A model generated the notes under the pieces. That model saw nothing but the letters and a program-made list of their open reading frames with translations, had not been told where the DNA came from and made no database searches. A program made the position numbers and the translations under genes. From Negativicutes bacterium (GTDB lineage: Bacteria > Bacillota > JAAYKD01), in assembly GCA_021372785.1 (NCBI GenBank), contig JAJFTT010000072.1, positions 1 through 51,002 on the forward strand: a stretch of 51,002 bases of DNA, given 5' to 3'. This document shows positions 24,041 through 32,652 of this stretch, piece by piece. Numbering within the stretch: the stretch's first letter is position 1; the number at the start of each line of letters is the position of its first letter.

Positions 24041-24187
24041 ATGTTATATACGATTGCAGTTGTCCTGTTTGTTCTATGGTTACTTGGATTGCTTACTGCG
24101 ACGGGCGGAAGCCTTTTGCATATTCTCCTGGTCATCGCGGTGATTTTGGTGATTATCCGGTTGCTCCAAGGAAAAAGAGTAATCTAG
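24041..24187 (+). CDS. Small lmo0937-type membrane protein
   Basis: This 48-aa protein is almost all hydrophobic: MLYTIAVVLFVLWLLGLL, then GGSLLHILLVIAVILVIIRL and a basic tail. It matches the lmo0937/DUF5670 pattern (MLYTIAxxLxxLWLLG, then HxLLVIAVxxxxxRL), a family found next to stress genes. GAAGGAG lies just upstream; an ATG three bases earlier (24038) is also possible. It is co-transcribed with the yggT-like gene. The function is unknown. Confidence 0.85.
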   Translation: MLYTIAVVLFVLWLLGLLTATGGSLLHILLVIAVILVIIRLLQGKRVI

Positions 24188-24251
24188 AGGTTCCTATGGC
24201 CTAAGCGTATAGCCAGGGAAAATATTGAGGCAAACGAGCCTCAGCAATATT

Positions 24252-24284
24252 AAAAAGCAGGCACTGGTCAGTGCCTGCTTTTTT
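24252..24284. terminator. Bidirectional terminator
   Basis: GCAGGCACTG (24257-24266) pairs with CAGTGCCTGC (24269-24278), with A residues before and T residues after. It ends the small membrane-protein unit and the convergent Dlt-like operon. Confidence 0.92.
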
Positions 24285-24308
24285 ATGTTTATTTTGTTTC
24301 ACCTGCAT

Positions 24309-25271
24309 TTATTTTTTCAGGTAGTCCCCCAGGAATTTACTGAAAGAACCGGCGGTATCACCAAACATATGTCCGTCGTAATCCGAATAGCCGGCAAGGC
24401 TCTTGTCAAAACCTTCCAATGGGAGGAAATTGAAATTGTAATAGGTCAGACCGTATCTTTGCAGCATTTCTGAAAAATACAGGTATGCTTTTTGATAGTT
24501 TTCCGGATAAAGCTCCAATGTCTCCTGTGGGACAGGCGTAGTAAAAACCACCAGTTCAATGTCGTTTTCCCGGCAGAAGGCAACCATTTTATCAAAATAG
24601 CGATATGAATTACTCAGAATTTTCTTCTCATCCCAAAGAGAGACATTTTGAGACTTTGTTCTCTTGGTATCTTTGACAAATAAGAATCCCTCTTCTTTCA
24701 GCTGCTGATAAGAAAGGTCAAACGTAGCCAGACCGTAGTTTTTATAATTCTCCGTCTGTTTCAATTGCAGATTGGCCAGATTCGGCTGCCACTGCAATTG
24801 ATAATTGAACCAGGGAAATAAAACAGCTCTAAAATCCGCCGAAGTGATTTTTGCCAGAAAATATTCTGCTTTGATCCGGGACCAGGGCATATAATTAAAT
24901 AATTGGGTATAATAATAAGTATCTATATCCTTATTGATCCAATAAGTGGGATCCAGCTCATAAATCACACGTTCCGGTTTGTGATTTCTGCAGGCCTCTT
25001 GCAGAAGATAATAGGAATCTCTGGGATATTCTCCCCAGACACAGAGATTGGTGCTTTTCCGTCCTGTGATACTGTCTACAACCAAAGGATCCACAGCCGA
25101 AAAGCCATGCGAAGTGCCAAGAAATAAATCATCACAGGTCGTCGTTTCCAAATTATGCAGCTTAATTCTCATGATGTTATTTGGTATCAGGATGTAATCT
25201 AAAATGGAATTGAGCAGCAGGCAAACAGCGAAAAATGTCGCAAAGAGGATTACCCTTTTAGAATTGCGCAT
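24309..25271 (-). CDS. SGNH/DltD-like membrane-anchored acyl-handling protein
   Basis: This 320-aa protein starts with one TM helix (VILFATFFAVCLLLNSILDY). The extracytoplasmic part has FLGTSHGFSAVDP near the start, holding the nucleophile Ser block, and YSDYDGHMFGDTAGSFSKFL near the end, holding the Asp-x-x-His-like catalytic pair seen in DltD and AlgX-type SGNH proteins. DltD is proposed to act outside the membrane in the final transfer or proofreading. The ATG at 25271 overlaps the MBOAT gene by 14 bases; the longer frame to 25439 has no site. It is the last gene of the Dlt-like operon. Confidence 0.75.
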   Translation of the reverse strand: MRNSKRVILFATFFAVCLLLNSILDYILIPNNIMRIKLHNLETTTCDDLFLGTSHGFSAVDPLVVDSITGRKSTNLCVWGEYPRDSYYLLQEACRNHKPERVIYELDPTYWINKDIDTYYYTQLFNYMPWSRIKAEYFLAKITSADFRAVLFPWFNYQLQWQPNLANLQLKQTENYKNYGLATFDLSYQQLKEEGFLFVKDTKRTKSQNVSLWDEKKILSNSYRYFDKMVAFCRENDIELVVFTTPVPQETLELYPENYQKAYLYFSEMLQRYGLTYYNFNFLPLEGFDKSLAGYSDYDGHMFGDTAGSFSKFLGDYLKK

Positions 25272-26799
25272 AGATAAAGCCTCCTCCGGATGACGACAGC
25301 GTTCCGAATGCCGGCAAAGCATATAAAAGCAGCAAATAGACGAGGAAGCGGATAACAGCCGGTTTGGCGCGCAGAACTTCGCCAATCCGAACGCCTTTTT
25401 CCTGATAAAAACTGACGATAAAAAGCAAAAGACAGCCAAACAAGACGATATTGTAGAGGCGCGGTCCGATCTGGCTGACCCCTTTCAACATGAGAGTGCC
25501 ATCCCGGAAATCGGAAAAGTGAAAATCAGTCACCGTTTTCTGCATCAGGGCAAACGCATGCGTCAGATTATCGGCCCGGTCAAAATACCAGCTGATGTTG
25601 ACCAATAGAAAGGTTCTGAAAATCTGAAACAGATGCCAGACTGTTGATTTAGCAGGAATATGCCAAGCGCTTTTCCATTTCCTGGCGGTCGGCGTCATCA
25701 GTCCGCTGAAGCCGATGAGCAGTCCGTTATACAAACCATAGGCGATATATTTCCAGTTCGCGCCGTGCCAGACACCGACGATGAAAAAAACGATGATATT
25801 GGCCAGGCAAATCGGCAAAGCGCGCCCCAGATTTTTGCCCAAAAGTTTTCTGGCAAACTTGCCAAAGCGCAGCATCGTTTTGGATAGCGATAAGGGATAA
25901 AAGACATAATCCTTCATCCAGGTCCCCAGCGTAATATGCCAGCGATGCCAAAAATCCGCAATGGAAACCGCAAAAAAAGGCCGTTTGAAATTTTCGTCCA
26001 ACTCAATGCCAAACAGGCTGGCAGCCCCTTTGACGACATCCATACCGCCCGAAAAATCTCCGTAAAGCTGGATGGAATAGCCTAAAACGGCCACTAAAAT
26101 CGTTGTGCCGCTATATTTTTGATAGTTATTGCCCCAGAAAACCTCGCCAACCACCCGAGCCGCATTATCGGCGATCACCATTTTTTTAAAGAACCCCCAG
26201 AGAATCAGCTGCAGGGAACGCTCCATGCGCGGCCAGTTAAACTCATGCTCTTCATAGAGCTGACGCGCCAGCCGATCGAAACGGCCGATGGGGCCCTGCA
26301 GAATCTGCGGGAAAAAGGAGACAAACAAAGCAAACCGAAAGGGATTCTTTTCGGCTTCGTATTTTTCCCAATAGACATCGATGATATAACCTGCCGATTG
26401 GAAGGTATAGAATGAGATACCCAGCGGCAGCAGAAAGGCCTGGAAGGAAAGCTGCAGATCGAACAAACGATTCATGTTTGCCAGGGTGAAATTCGTATAT
26501 TTGATTACTGCAAGCATACCGAAATCCAGAAGCAGCATCAGCAGCAGGACGAAGCGTTTCCTTTTCTGTTTCAGCTTCTTTTCGGTTTGACTGTTTTTGA
26601 TCCGGTCCATCATTCTGCCAGCCAGATAGGATACGCCGGTAGAAAAAAGCAAAAAAGGTACTATTCTGAGGCCGGCAGACGCATAATAGACGTAACTGAA
26701 AAGCAGCAGCCATACCCATTGCCATTTTTTTGGTATGCGGTAATAGCCGATCACCGCAGCCAAGAGAAAGAGCGCAAACTTCAAAGAAACTAACGACAT
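25258..26799 (-). CDS. MBOAT acyltransferase, DltB/AlgI-like
   Basis: This protein of about 513 aa has around 12 membrane helices. The MBOAT signature is clear: NFKRPFFAVSIADFWHRWH, WMKDYVFYPL and GVWHGANWKYIAYGLYNG with the catalytic His. Such proteins move an acyl group from a cytoplasmic carrier across the membrane to a polymer or lipid. The adjacent carrier protein and adenylation enzyme make an aminoacyl group the likely cargo. ATG 26799 has GGAGG six bases upstream; the ATG at 26802 is only three bases away. Confidence 0.9.
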   Translation of the reverse strand: MSLVSLKFALFLLAAVIGYYRIPKKWQWVWLLLFSYVYYASAGLRIVPFLLFSTGVSYLAGRMMDRIKNSQTEKKLKQKRKRFVLLLMLLLDFGMLAVIKYTNFTLANMNRLFDLQLSFQAFLLPLGISFYTFQSAGYIIDVYWEKYEAEKNPFRFALFVSFFPQILQGPIGRFDRLARQLYEEHEFNWPRMERSLQLILWGFFKKMVIADNAARVVGEVFWGNNYQKYSGTTILVAVLGYSIQLYGDFSGGMDVVKGAASLFGIELDENFKRPFFAVSIADFWHRWHITLGTWMKDYVFYPLSLSKTMLRFGKFARKLLGKNLGRALPICLANIIVFFIVGVWHGANWKYIAYGLYNGLLIGFSGLMTPTARKWKSAWHIPAKSTVWHLFQIFRTFLLVNISWYFDRADNLTHAFALMQKTVTDFHFSDFRDGTLMLKGVSQIGPRLYNIVLFGCLLLFIVSFYQEKGVRIGEVLRAKPAVIRFLVYLLLLYALPAFGTLSSSGGGFIYAQF

Positions 26800-26834
26800 C
26801 ATCTGCCTCCGGATCTAGAAGCGTGGCTCAGACA

Positions 26835-27077
26835 CTACGCCTTAAGACGCTCTACCATTGCCCATAGAGCTTGGGCTGAGTTGAAATTAGCCGGTTTAAT
26901 ATCCATCGGCGTCACATAGACATCAAATTCTTCCTGCAGTTCGGCAACAATTGATAAAATAGCGAAAGAATCCAGAATCTGATTGTCAATGAGTGTATCA
27001 CACGTTGTATAATCCACCTCCGGATTGATGTCCTCCAGAATAGCGATGATCTTTTTCATTCCTTCTGAATGATCCAT
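26835..27077 (-). CDS. Acyl/aminoacyl carrier protein, DltC-like
   Basis: This 80-aa four-helix carrier has the phosphopantetheine site in NQILDSFAILSIVAELQEEF, where the Ser of DSF takes the prosthetic arm. The DSF motif, length and acidic character match DltC more than the fatty acid ACP (DSL). It is encoded between the decarboxylase and the MBOAT gene and should shuttle the amino acid thioester between them. GGGGA precedes the ATG. Confidence 0.88.
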   Translation of the reverse strand: MDHSEGMKKIIAILEDINPEVDYTTCDTLIDNQILDSFAILSIVAELQEEFDVYVTPMDIKPANFNSAQALWAMVERLKA

Positions 27078-27092
27078 GATGATTCCCCTCTC

Positions 27093-28268
27093 TCAAATCG
27101 AATTGAATGGATGGGTAGCAAGACTCGAGCGGACCAGACGGATTCCACCGGCCTGACTATAAAACAAAACGCCGGGAAGGTCGCGGCTCAAGAATAAGTA
27201 GATGCCTTCCGTGATCGAGTAAGCGCCTAATTTGCCAAAAACCAAGATATCACCCACGCTCAGCCGCCGTAAGGGGAGCTGTTTGACAATCACATCGCCG
27301 GCTGTACACAAGGAGCCGCAGATATGCCAATTCTCTAGCGGAGCGTCGTCCTGCTCTGCCAGATGCAGGATCGGCGGCGTTTTCATGGCCATGGTCTGCC
27401 CATAATAATTAATGTGATTGATGCCTCCGTCGATGATGCAGTAATTCTGGTCCTGATTCCGCTTACAATCAACGACGGAAGTGAGATAGTAACCGCAGAG
27501 CGCCGTCAGATAGCGTCCCATCTCCAGCATAATCTTGCCGCCGAAACGCATGTTTTGCAGCAAATCGCCGAGAGCAGCCAGCAGTTCTTTGTCATCAACG
27601 GCATCATCCTGCGCAAAATAAGGAATGTAGAGACCCGGTCCGTATTCGAGGTTCGTGAAGGTGATATGATAAGAATTCTGCAGCCGAATGCAGAGTTCAT
27701 CCAAATAGCGCAGTTCTTTGGCGAGCAGCGCGATCTTTTTTTTCTGCGTCCCGGAATAATACTGCAAACCGATCAGCTGCAGGCCGGGATACTCCTGCCG
27801 GCGGGATAAAATGCGGCAAATGGTTGCCTCATCCATCCCGAATTGATTGCCGCTGGTCAGGCGCAGGATGATTTTGATGGTTTTCTGCTGTTCCCCGGCA
27901 CAGCTCGCCAGCAATTGCAGCTGTTGTTCCGATTCGGCTGTAAAGGTCACAGCCGTGTCATAGCTGCGCAATACGCGTTCCATTTCGGCACGCTCTTTAT
28001 TCACGCCGGATAAAACGATTTGCGCTGCCGGGATGCGGTTCCGCTCGCAAATGGCGAATTCACCCGGAGAGCAAACCTCAAAACGGTCGACTAAGCCGTT
28101 CAGGTGATCAACTAAAAAGGGATTGGCTTTCATCGCAAAGCAAAGCCCCGCCGCGCCGTCCAATTGTTGGCGGATCATGGTCAGTCTTTCCGTCAATTCA
28201 TCCAGTTCGAAAACATAAGCCGGCGTCGGGAATTCCTGCGCAATCCGCGCTAACAGGCTGCGTTCCAT
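27093..28268 (-). CDS. Fold-type III PLP-dependent decarboxylase in a Dlt-like operon
   Basis: This 391-aa enzyme belongs to the alanine racemase/diaminopimelate decarboxylase fold. Lys47 in CFAMKANP is the PLP lysine. FEVCSPGEF, LEMGRYL, the Cys in CGSLCTAGDVI and GAYSITEG match decarboxylases rather than racemases. The usual HIGS segment reads GLQYYSGTQ, a form I associate with carrier-linked decarboxylases such as BtrK of butirosin synthesis. It starts two bases after the adenylation gene with AAAGGAG. The likely reaction is decarboxylation of an amino acid, free or bound to the carrier. It has no counterpart in a standard dlt operon. Confidence 0.82.
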   Translation of the reverse strand: MERSLLARIAQEFPTPAYVFELDELTERLTMIRQQLDGAAGLCFAMKANPFLVDHLNGLVDRFEVCSPGEFAICERNRIPAAQIVLSGVNKERAEMERVLRSYDTAVTFTAESEQQLQLLASCAGEQQKTIKIILRLTSGNQFGMDEATICRILSRRQEYPGLQLIGLQYYSGTQKKKIALLAKELRYLDELCIRLQNSYHITFTNLEYGPGLYIPYFAQDDAVDDKELLAALGDLLQNMRFGGKIMLEMGRYLTALCGYYLTSVVDCKRNQDQNYCIIDGGINHINYYGQTMAMKTPPILHLAEQDDAPLENWHICGSLCTAGDVIVKQLPLRRLSVGDILVFGKLGAYSITEGIYLFLSRDLPGVLFYSQAGGIRLVRSSLATHPFNSI

Positions 28269-28270
28269 TT

Positions 28271-29785
28271 TTAACTCCTTTTCAAAAGATTCCGCAAAGC
28301 CCCCCGGTCAATTTTCCCGTTCCTGCTGATTGGCATGGTTTCCACCCGCAGAAGGGTATTGGGCAGCATATAAACGGGCAATTCGGTTTTCAGCTGCCGG
28401 AGGATCAAACCTTTGGTGATATCGCCTTCATAGAAAGCGACAATTTTATTCGTCTCCGCCTCAAAGATGCAGCAGGCTCGTTTGATTTCCGGGATTCGAT
28501 CCAGACAAGTCTCGATTTCACCCAATTCAATCCGCTGCCCCATGTGTTTGATTTGAAAATCCTTTCTTGAAGCAAAACAAAATTCGCCGCGCTCATTAAA
28601 ATAAGCCAGATCGCCCGTCCGGTATATCAGTTCCAGAAAATGCGGATTCAACGGATTTTGCACGAAGGCTTTTTCGGTTTGTTCCCGGTTGTTGTAATAA
28701 CCCAAAGCGAGCGCCGTTCCGGAAACACAGAGTTCACCCTCCTGCTGCTGCGCTGTGATCAGACGGTTGTTTTCATCCAAAAGCATGACCTTTTCATTGG
28801 GAAACGCTCGGCCCATGGGCAGAACTTCACCCGGCTGAAACTCACGGTCAATGATATAATAGGTGCAGTTGCAGGTGATCTCGGTAGGCCCGTAGAGATT
28901 GACAAATAACGCTTTGGGGTAGACCGCCCGCCATTTATTCAGATGCTTAATCGGCATTACCTCGCCGCTGAATAAAACCTTTCTGATATCCGCCGGGATG
29001 CGATATTCAAAGGCATTCAGCGTGGTCAGGATACACAGAGCGGACACCGCCCAAATCAGCGTCGTCACTTTTCTGTCCGCCAGATAATCAAGCAGCTGCA
29101 TCGGCATGGAAAACAGACGGCGCGGAATGATGACCATCGTGGCTCCGGTTTTCAGCGTGGTATAAATATCTTTGACCGAAACATCAAAATCAAAGGGTGC
29201 CTGATTACCGATCACATCTTGCTCTGAGATTTGAAAGAGATCGGGAAAGTAATCCATAAAATCGATGACGGAGCGATGGCTGATCACCACACATTTGGGA
29301 ACACCGGTGGATCCGGAAGTAAACATGCCATAGAGCGGATCAATGTCCAGCGCCTGCTTTCGGCGCGCCGCCAAGAGCATTTCATCCGGCTGATCCGGCA
29401 GCAGCTCTTCGAACGCAAGGATTTCTCCCCTAAAATCCAAACAGGCCAAAGCGTTTTGATTGGTCTTGTCGGTGATGATGACAGACGCTTCCAGCGCCTT
29501 GACAATCTGATTCAAGCGGGTGACCGGCTGCTTCACATCCAGCATGACATAAAAACAACCGGCTGACAGAATTCCCATGAACAGGCTTATCGCTGCCACG
29601 CTTTTTTCCATGAAAACAGGCACCGCAGAACCGGCAGGGATTTTATTCGCCAAAGCACTGCCAATCCTCTGCGCCCGCTGCCATAACTCCCCGTAGGTAC
29701 AGAAGGATGTTTCGTCTTCAAATGCTTTTTTATCCGGAAACCGTGCTGCCGAACGCTCTAAATACTCCAGAACACTCTTCGTCAT
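28271..29785 (-). CDS. Amino acid adenylation enzyme, DltA-like
   Basis: This 504-aa AMP-forming ligase charges an amino acid onto the carrier protein. Core motifs are MFTSGSTGVPK (A3), FDFDVSV (A4, Asp for the amino group), NLYGPTEITCNCTY (A5), YRTGDL (A7), GQRIELGEIE (A8) and NGKIDR (A10). It has stand-alone DltA size with no fused carrier domain. In DltA the segment FCGEVLP carries a Cys that I recall as important for D-Ala selection; here it is FSGEVMP. That, and the adjacent decarboxylase, argue for another substrate. It is the first gene of the operon. Confidence 0.88.
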   Translation of the reverse strand: MTKSVLEYLERSAARFPDKKAFEDETSFCTYGELWQRAQRIGSALANKIPAGSAVPVFMEKSVAAISLFMGILSAGCFYVMLDVKQPVTRLNQIVKALEASVIITDKTNQNALACLDFRGEILAFEELLPDQPDEMLLAARRKQALDIDPLYGMFTSGSTGVPKCVVISHRSVIDFMDYFPDLFQISEQDVIGNQAPFDFDVSVKDIYTTLKTGATMVIIPRRLFSMPMQLLDYLADRKVTTLIWAVSALCILTTLNAFEYRIPADIRKVLFSGEVMPIKHLNKWRAVYPKALFVNLYGPTEITCNCTYYIIDREFQPGEVLPMGRAFPNEKVMLLDENNRLITAQQQEGELCVSGTALALGYYNNREQTEKAFVQNPLNPHFLELIYRTGDLAYFNERGEFCFASRKDFQIKHMGQRIELGEIETCLDRIPEIKRACCIFEAETNKIVAFYEGDITKGLILRQLKTELPVYMLPNTLLRVETMPISRNGKIDRGALRNLLKRS

Positions 29786-29923
29786 CGTTATCTCCCCGCC
29801 GCCCGGATTCTCTGTATGATCCGCCGGCCTTTTCCTTTGCTTACGAATTCACCATAAGCTCTCACACAGTCATCTTTTTTTAGAGTGCAGATCATCACTT
29901 CACTCGCTTTTCTTATTCTTACT

Positions 29924-29952
29924 ATAGTATCATTGACTGTTCTGCCTGTCAA
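29924..29952 (-). promoter_or_regulatory. Promoter of the Dlt-like operon
   Basis: On the minus strand TTGACA (29952-29947) and TACTAT (29929-29924) are 17 bp apart. The 5' leader to the first ATG is about 130 nt; no riboswitch was recognised in it. Confidence 0.75.
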
Positions 29953-29987
29953 TAAAATCACAGGTGACCGCTTTTTGCTTTTTTGCG

Positions 29988-30035
29988 TAAAAGCACGGCA
30001 CTGACTCCCAAACGAGACAGTCCCGTGCTTTTTTA
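29988..30035. terminator. Terminator between nfnB and the Dlt-like operon
   Basis: GCACGG (29993-29998) pairs with CCGTGC (30023-30028), extended by ACTG/CAGT and CTC/GAG with mismatches. The minus-strand T run is short (TTTT) and the plus-strand run longer. It lies just after the nfnB stop. Confidence 0.65.
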
Positions 30036-30059
30036 AAACAAAGACCCGGCTGCGCTTTC

Positions 30060-31463
30060 CTATAACACCGGTTGTTTTTTTTGGTTTTGGATAAATTGAT
30101 GCATCGCTGCTGCCGCAATCTTGCCGGCGCCCATCGCCAAGATGACAGTCGCCGCGCCGGTCACCGCGTCACCGCCGGCAAAAACAGCCGGACGGGAGGT
30201 TGATCCGTTTGGATCGGCAACAATGCAGCCGTATCGATCGGTCTGTAACCCCGCCGTAGTGGACTTGATCAAAGGATTAGGAGAAGTGCCGATGGCCATG
30301 ACCACGATATCGCAATCCATTTTGAACTCGCTGCCCTGCAGCGGAACCGGTCTCGCTCTGCCGGAGGCATCCGGTTCGCTCAGCACCATCTCCTGACAAA
30401 GAACGCCGCTGACAAAGCCGTTTTCATCGCCGTAAATCTGCAGCGGGCTATGCAGAAATTTAAATTCGATTCCTTCTTCGATGGCGTGTTCCACTTCTTC
30501 GCGCCGGGCCGGCAGCTCTTTTTCGGTTCTGCGGTAGACAATCGTAACATTGGCGCCCAGCCGTTTGGCGCAGCGGGCAGAATCCATGGCAACATTGCCG
30601 CCGCCGACGACGATAACATTTTTGCCTTTTTGAATCGGCGTGCTGCTGTCGGGCTGATAAGCCTTCATCAGGTTGATGCGGGTCAGAAATTCATTGGCGG
30701 AATAGACACCTTTCAGGTTCTCACCTGGAATGTTCATGAAATTCGGCAAACCGGCGCCGGATCCGATAAAGACGGCTTCAAAGCCATATTCCTCCAGTAA
30801 TTCGTCAATCGTGATCGTTTTGCCGATCACCACATTCGTCTCGACTTGCACGCCCAACGCTTTCAAACTGTCAATTTCTTTTTGCACAATCGCTTTGGGC
30901 AGACGGAATTCCGGAATCCCGTAAACAAGCACGCCTCCGGCCAGATGCAGCGCTTCAAAAATGGTAACAGCATAACCGATTTTAGCCAGATCACCGGCGC
31001 AGGTGAGACCGGAAGGTCCGGAACCGATCACGGCAACCTTATGCCCGTTGGGCAGCGGCTTCTCGATTTCTCCGCTGACTTGGGCATAATAACAGTCGGC
31101 GACAAAGCGTTCCAAACGGCCGATCCCAACCGGCTCGCCTTTGATCGCTCTGACGCAATATTTTTCGCATTGGTTTTCCTGCGGGCAGACACGGCCGCAG
31201 ACTGCCGGCAAGGAACTGGCCTGATTGATCACATCATAAGCGGCAGCAAAATGGCCTGCTTCCACTTCTTTAATGAAAGCGGGAATATTGATGCTGACCG
31301 GACAGCCGTTGACGCAGGGTTTGTTTTTGCAGTTCAGGCAGCGTTTGGCTTCGTCAATCGCCTGCTCCGCCGTATAGCCGAGGGTGACTTCCAAAAAATT
31401 CTGATTTCTGACGGCAGGATCTTGCGCAGGCATGGCATTTTTCTTTAAGGATAAATTCGTCAA
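30060..31463 (-). CDS. nfnB: NADP-binding bifurcating oxidoreductase large subunit NfnB (GltA/SudA-like)
   Basis: This 467-aa flavoprotein is homologous to the small subunit of glutamate synthase. N-terminal Fe-S Cys clusters (AKRCLNCKNKPCVNGCPV and VCGRVCPQENQCEKYC) are followed by the FAD site VIGSGPSGLTCAGDLA and an NADPH site VVGGGNVAMDSARCAK, ending with AVFAGGDAVTGAATVILAMG. With NfnA it couples ferredoxin, NADH and NADPH (electron-bifurcating transhydrogenase). The start is TTG at 31463 with GGAGG nine bases upstream, at the NfnA stop; an ATG at 31433 lacks a site. Pairing with nfnA argues against an assimilatory glutamate synthase role. Confidence 0.92.
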   Translation of the reverse strand: MTNLSLKKNAMPAQDPAVRNQNFLEVTLGYTAEQAIDEAKRCLNCKNKPCVNGCPVSINIPAFIKEVEAGHFAAAYDVINQASSLPAVCGRVCPQENQCEKYCVRAIKGEPVGIGRLERFVADCYYAQVSGEIEKPLPNGHKVAVIGSGPSGLTCAGDLAKIGYAVTIFEALHLAGGVLVYGIPEFRLPKAIVQKEIDSLKALGVQVETNVVIGKTITIDELLEEYGFEAVFIGSGAGLPNFMNIPGENLKGVYSANEFLTRINLMKAYQPDSSTPIQKGKNVIVVGGGNVAMDSARCAKRLGANVTIVYRRTEKELPARREEVEHAIEEGIEFKFLHSPLQIYGDENGFVSGVLCQEMVLSEPDASGRARPVPLQGSEFKMDCDIVVMAIGTSPNPLIKSTTAGLQTDRYGCIVADPNGSTSRPAVFAGGDAVTGAATVILAMGAGKIAAAAMHQFIQNQKKQPVL

Positions 31464-31464
31464 T

Positions 31465-32307
31465 TTATTCTACCTCCAATTGAAAGAGATGGCAGGTATG
31501 TTCGAAAGCCGCTCGTTCAAACGCCTGATACATCGAGGCCCGCGAGATGACTTCGTCAAAATCAACCTGCTGCCCGTCAAAATCCGGACCGTCCACGCAG
31601 GCAAATTTGGTTTTGCCGCCAACCGTCAGCCGGCAGCAGCCGCACATACCGGTACCATCGATCATGATCGGGTTCATACTGACAATGGTTTTAATCCCAT
31701 AGAGTTTCGTCAGCTTACAGACGTATTTCATCATGATCAAAGGGCCGATGGCAATCACTTCATCATATTGTTCACCGCTCTCAAGCAAGGCTTTCAAAGC
31801 ATCGGTGCCGAAACCCTTTTCACCGTAACTGCCGTCATCCGTCATCATTTTCAATAAACTGCAGGAACACTTGAATTGATCTTCCAAAATGACCAGGTCT
31901 TTGCTGCGGAAACCGACGATCGTATGCACTTTTGCACCGAGTTCATGCAGCTTCCTGGCGATCGGATAAGCGATTGCGCAGCCGACACCGCCGCCAACCA
32001 CAGCCACATTCTTTAAACCGTCAGTTTCGGTCGGTTTGCCGAGCGGACCGACAAAGTCCTGTAAGGAATCACCCACTTTGAGATGATTCAGTTTGGCGGT
32101 CGTGGCACCCACAATTTGAAAGATGATGGAAACGCTGCCGCTGCCGCGATCGTAGTCCGCCACGGTCAAAGGAATTCTTTCCCCTTCGGCATCCACGCGC
32201 AGGATAATAAACTGTCCCGGTTCCGCTTTTTTCGCGACCAGCGGAGCATAGATATCCATTTGAGTGACGGTAGGGTTCAACTCGATTTTTCTGATGATTT
32301 CGAACAT
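31465..32307 (-). CDS. nfnA: Ferredoxin-NADP reductase-like subunit NfnA (SudB)
   Basis: This 280-aa protein has the FNR fold: GQFIILRVDAEGERIPLTVAD for FAD, VAVVGGGVGCAIAYPIARKL for NAD(H), and the Cys motif DGTGMCGCCRLTVGGKTKFACVDGPDFDG for a [2Fe-2S] cluster. It is the small subunit of NfnAB. It is the first gene of the two-gene operon, and the two reading frames are one base apart. It resembles pyrimidine/dihydroorotate dehydrogenase subunit PyrK, but the gltA-like partner fixes the assignment. Confidence 0.93.
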   Translation of the reverse strand: MFEIIRKIELNPTVTQMDIYAPLVAKKAEPGQFIILRVDAEGERIPLTVADYDRGSGSVSIIFQIVGATTAKLNHLKVGDSLQDFVGPLGKPTETDGLKNVAVVGGGVGCAIAYPIARKLHELGAKVHTIVGFRSKDLVILEDQFKCSCSLLKMMTDDGSYGEKGFGTDALKALLESGEQYDEVIAIGPLIMMKYVCKLTKLYGIKTIVSMNPIMIDGTGMCGCCRLTVGGKTKFACVDGPDFDGQQVDFDEVISRASMYQAFERAAFEHTCHLFQLEVE

Positions 32308-32604
32308 ATTTTGCCCTCTTTCTCTTGATCAAGTCCTTTTCTACAATTTTGAAACGGAAAGTCGGAATAAATCCGCAAATCAAACAAAGCAGCGGGTGTT
32401 CTTTTTTATGACTGCCTTTGCCGCAATCTCTCGGACCTTGCTTTCGCGTGTTCAGCGATCCCGCGTCTTATAGCGGAACGATGATTCCTCTCATATTATA
32501 ACCCGGATTTTGTAAATTTGAAGTCTTACTGACTATCTTCCAGAGGGAATTTTTGTCATTATTTAATTTTTTCGGTAAATCGCACTGTTCTTGATTTTCA
32601 GGGT

Positions 32605-32645
32605 AAAAAAAAAACAAGTTTCCATGACAAGGGATGCTTGTTTTG
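32605..32645 (-). terminator. Terminator-like hairpin on the minus strand
   Basis: AAACAAG (32643-32637) pairs with CTTGTTT (32618-32612), with TCC/GGA inside, and nine T residues follow on the minus strand. It lies just after a small reading frame and suggests that a gene is or was transcribed through 32653. Confidence 0.65.
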
Positions 32646-32652
32646 TTGGTTT

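Noticed and set aside
29930-30118. 62-codon minus-strand frame between nfnB and the Dlt-like operon
   Set aside because: It overlaps the nfnB end, a terminator and the operon promoter, so it cannot be a normal gene.
30060-32307. Assimilatory glutamate synthase or PyrK/PyrD pair
   Set aside because: There is no large GltB-type subunit and no pyrD. The pair of a GltA-like and an FNR-like protein separated by one base is the NfnBA arrangement.
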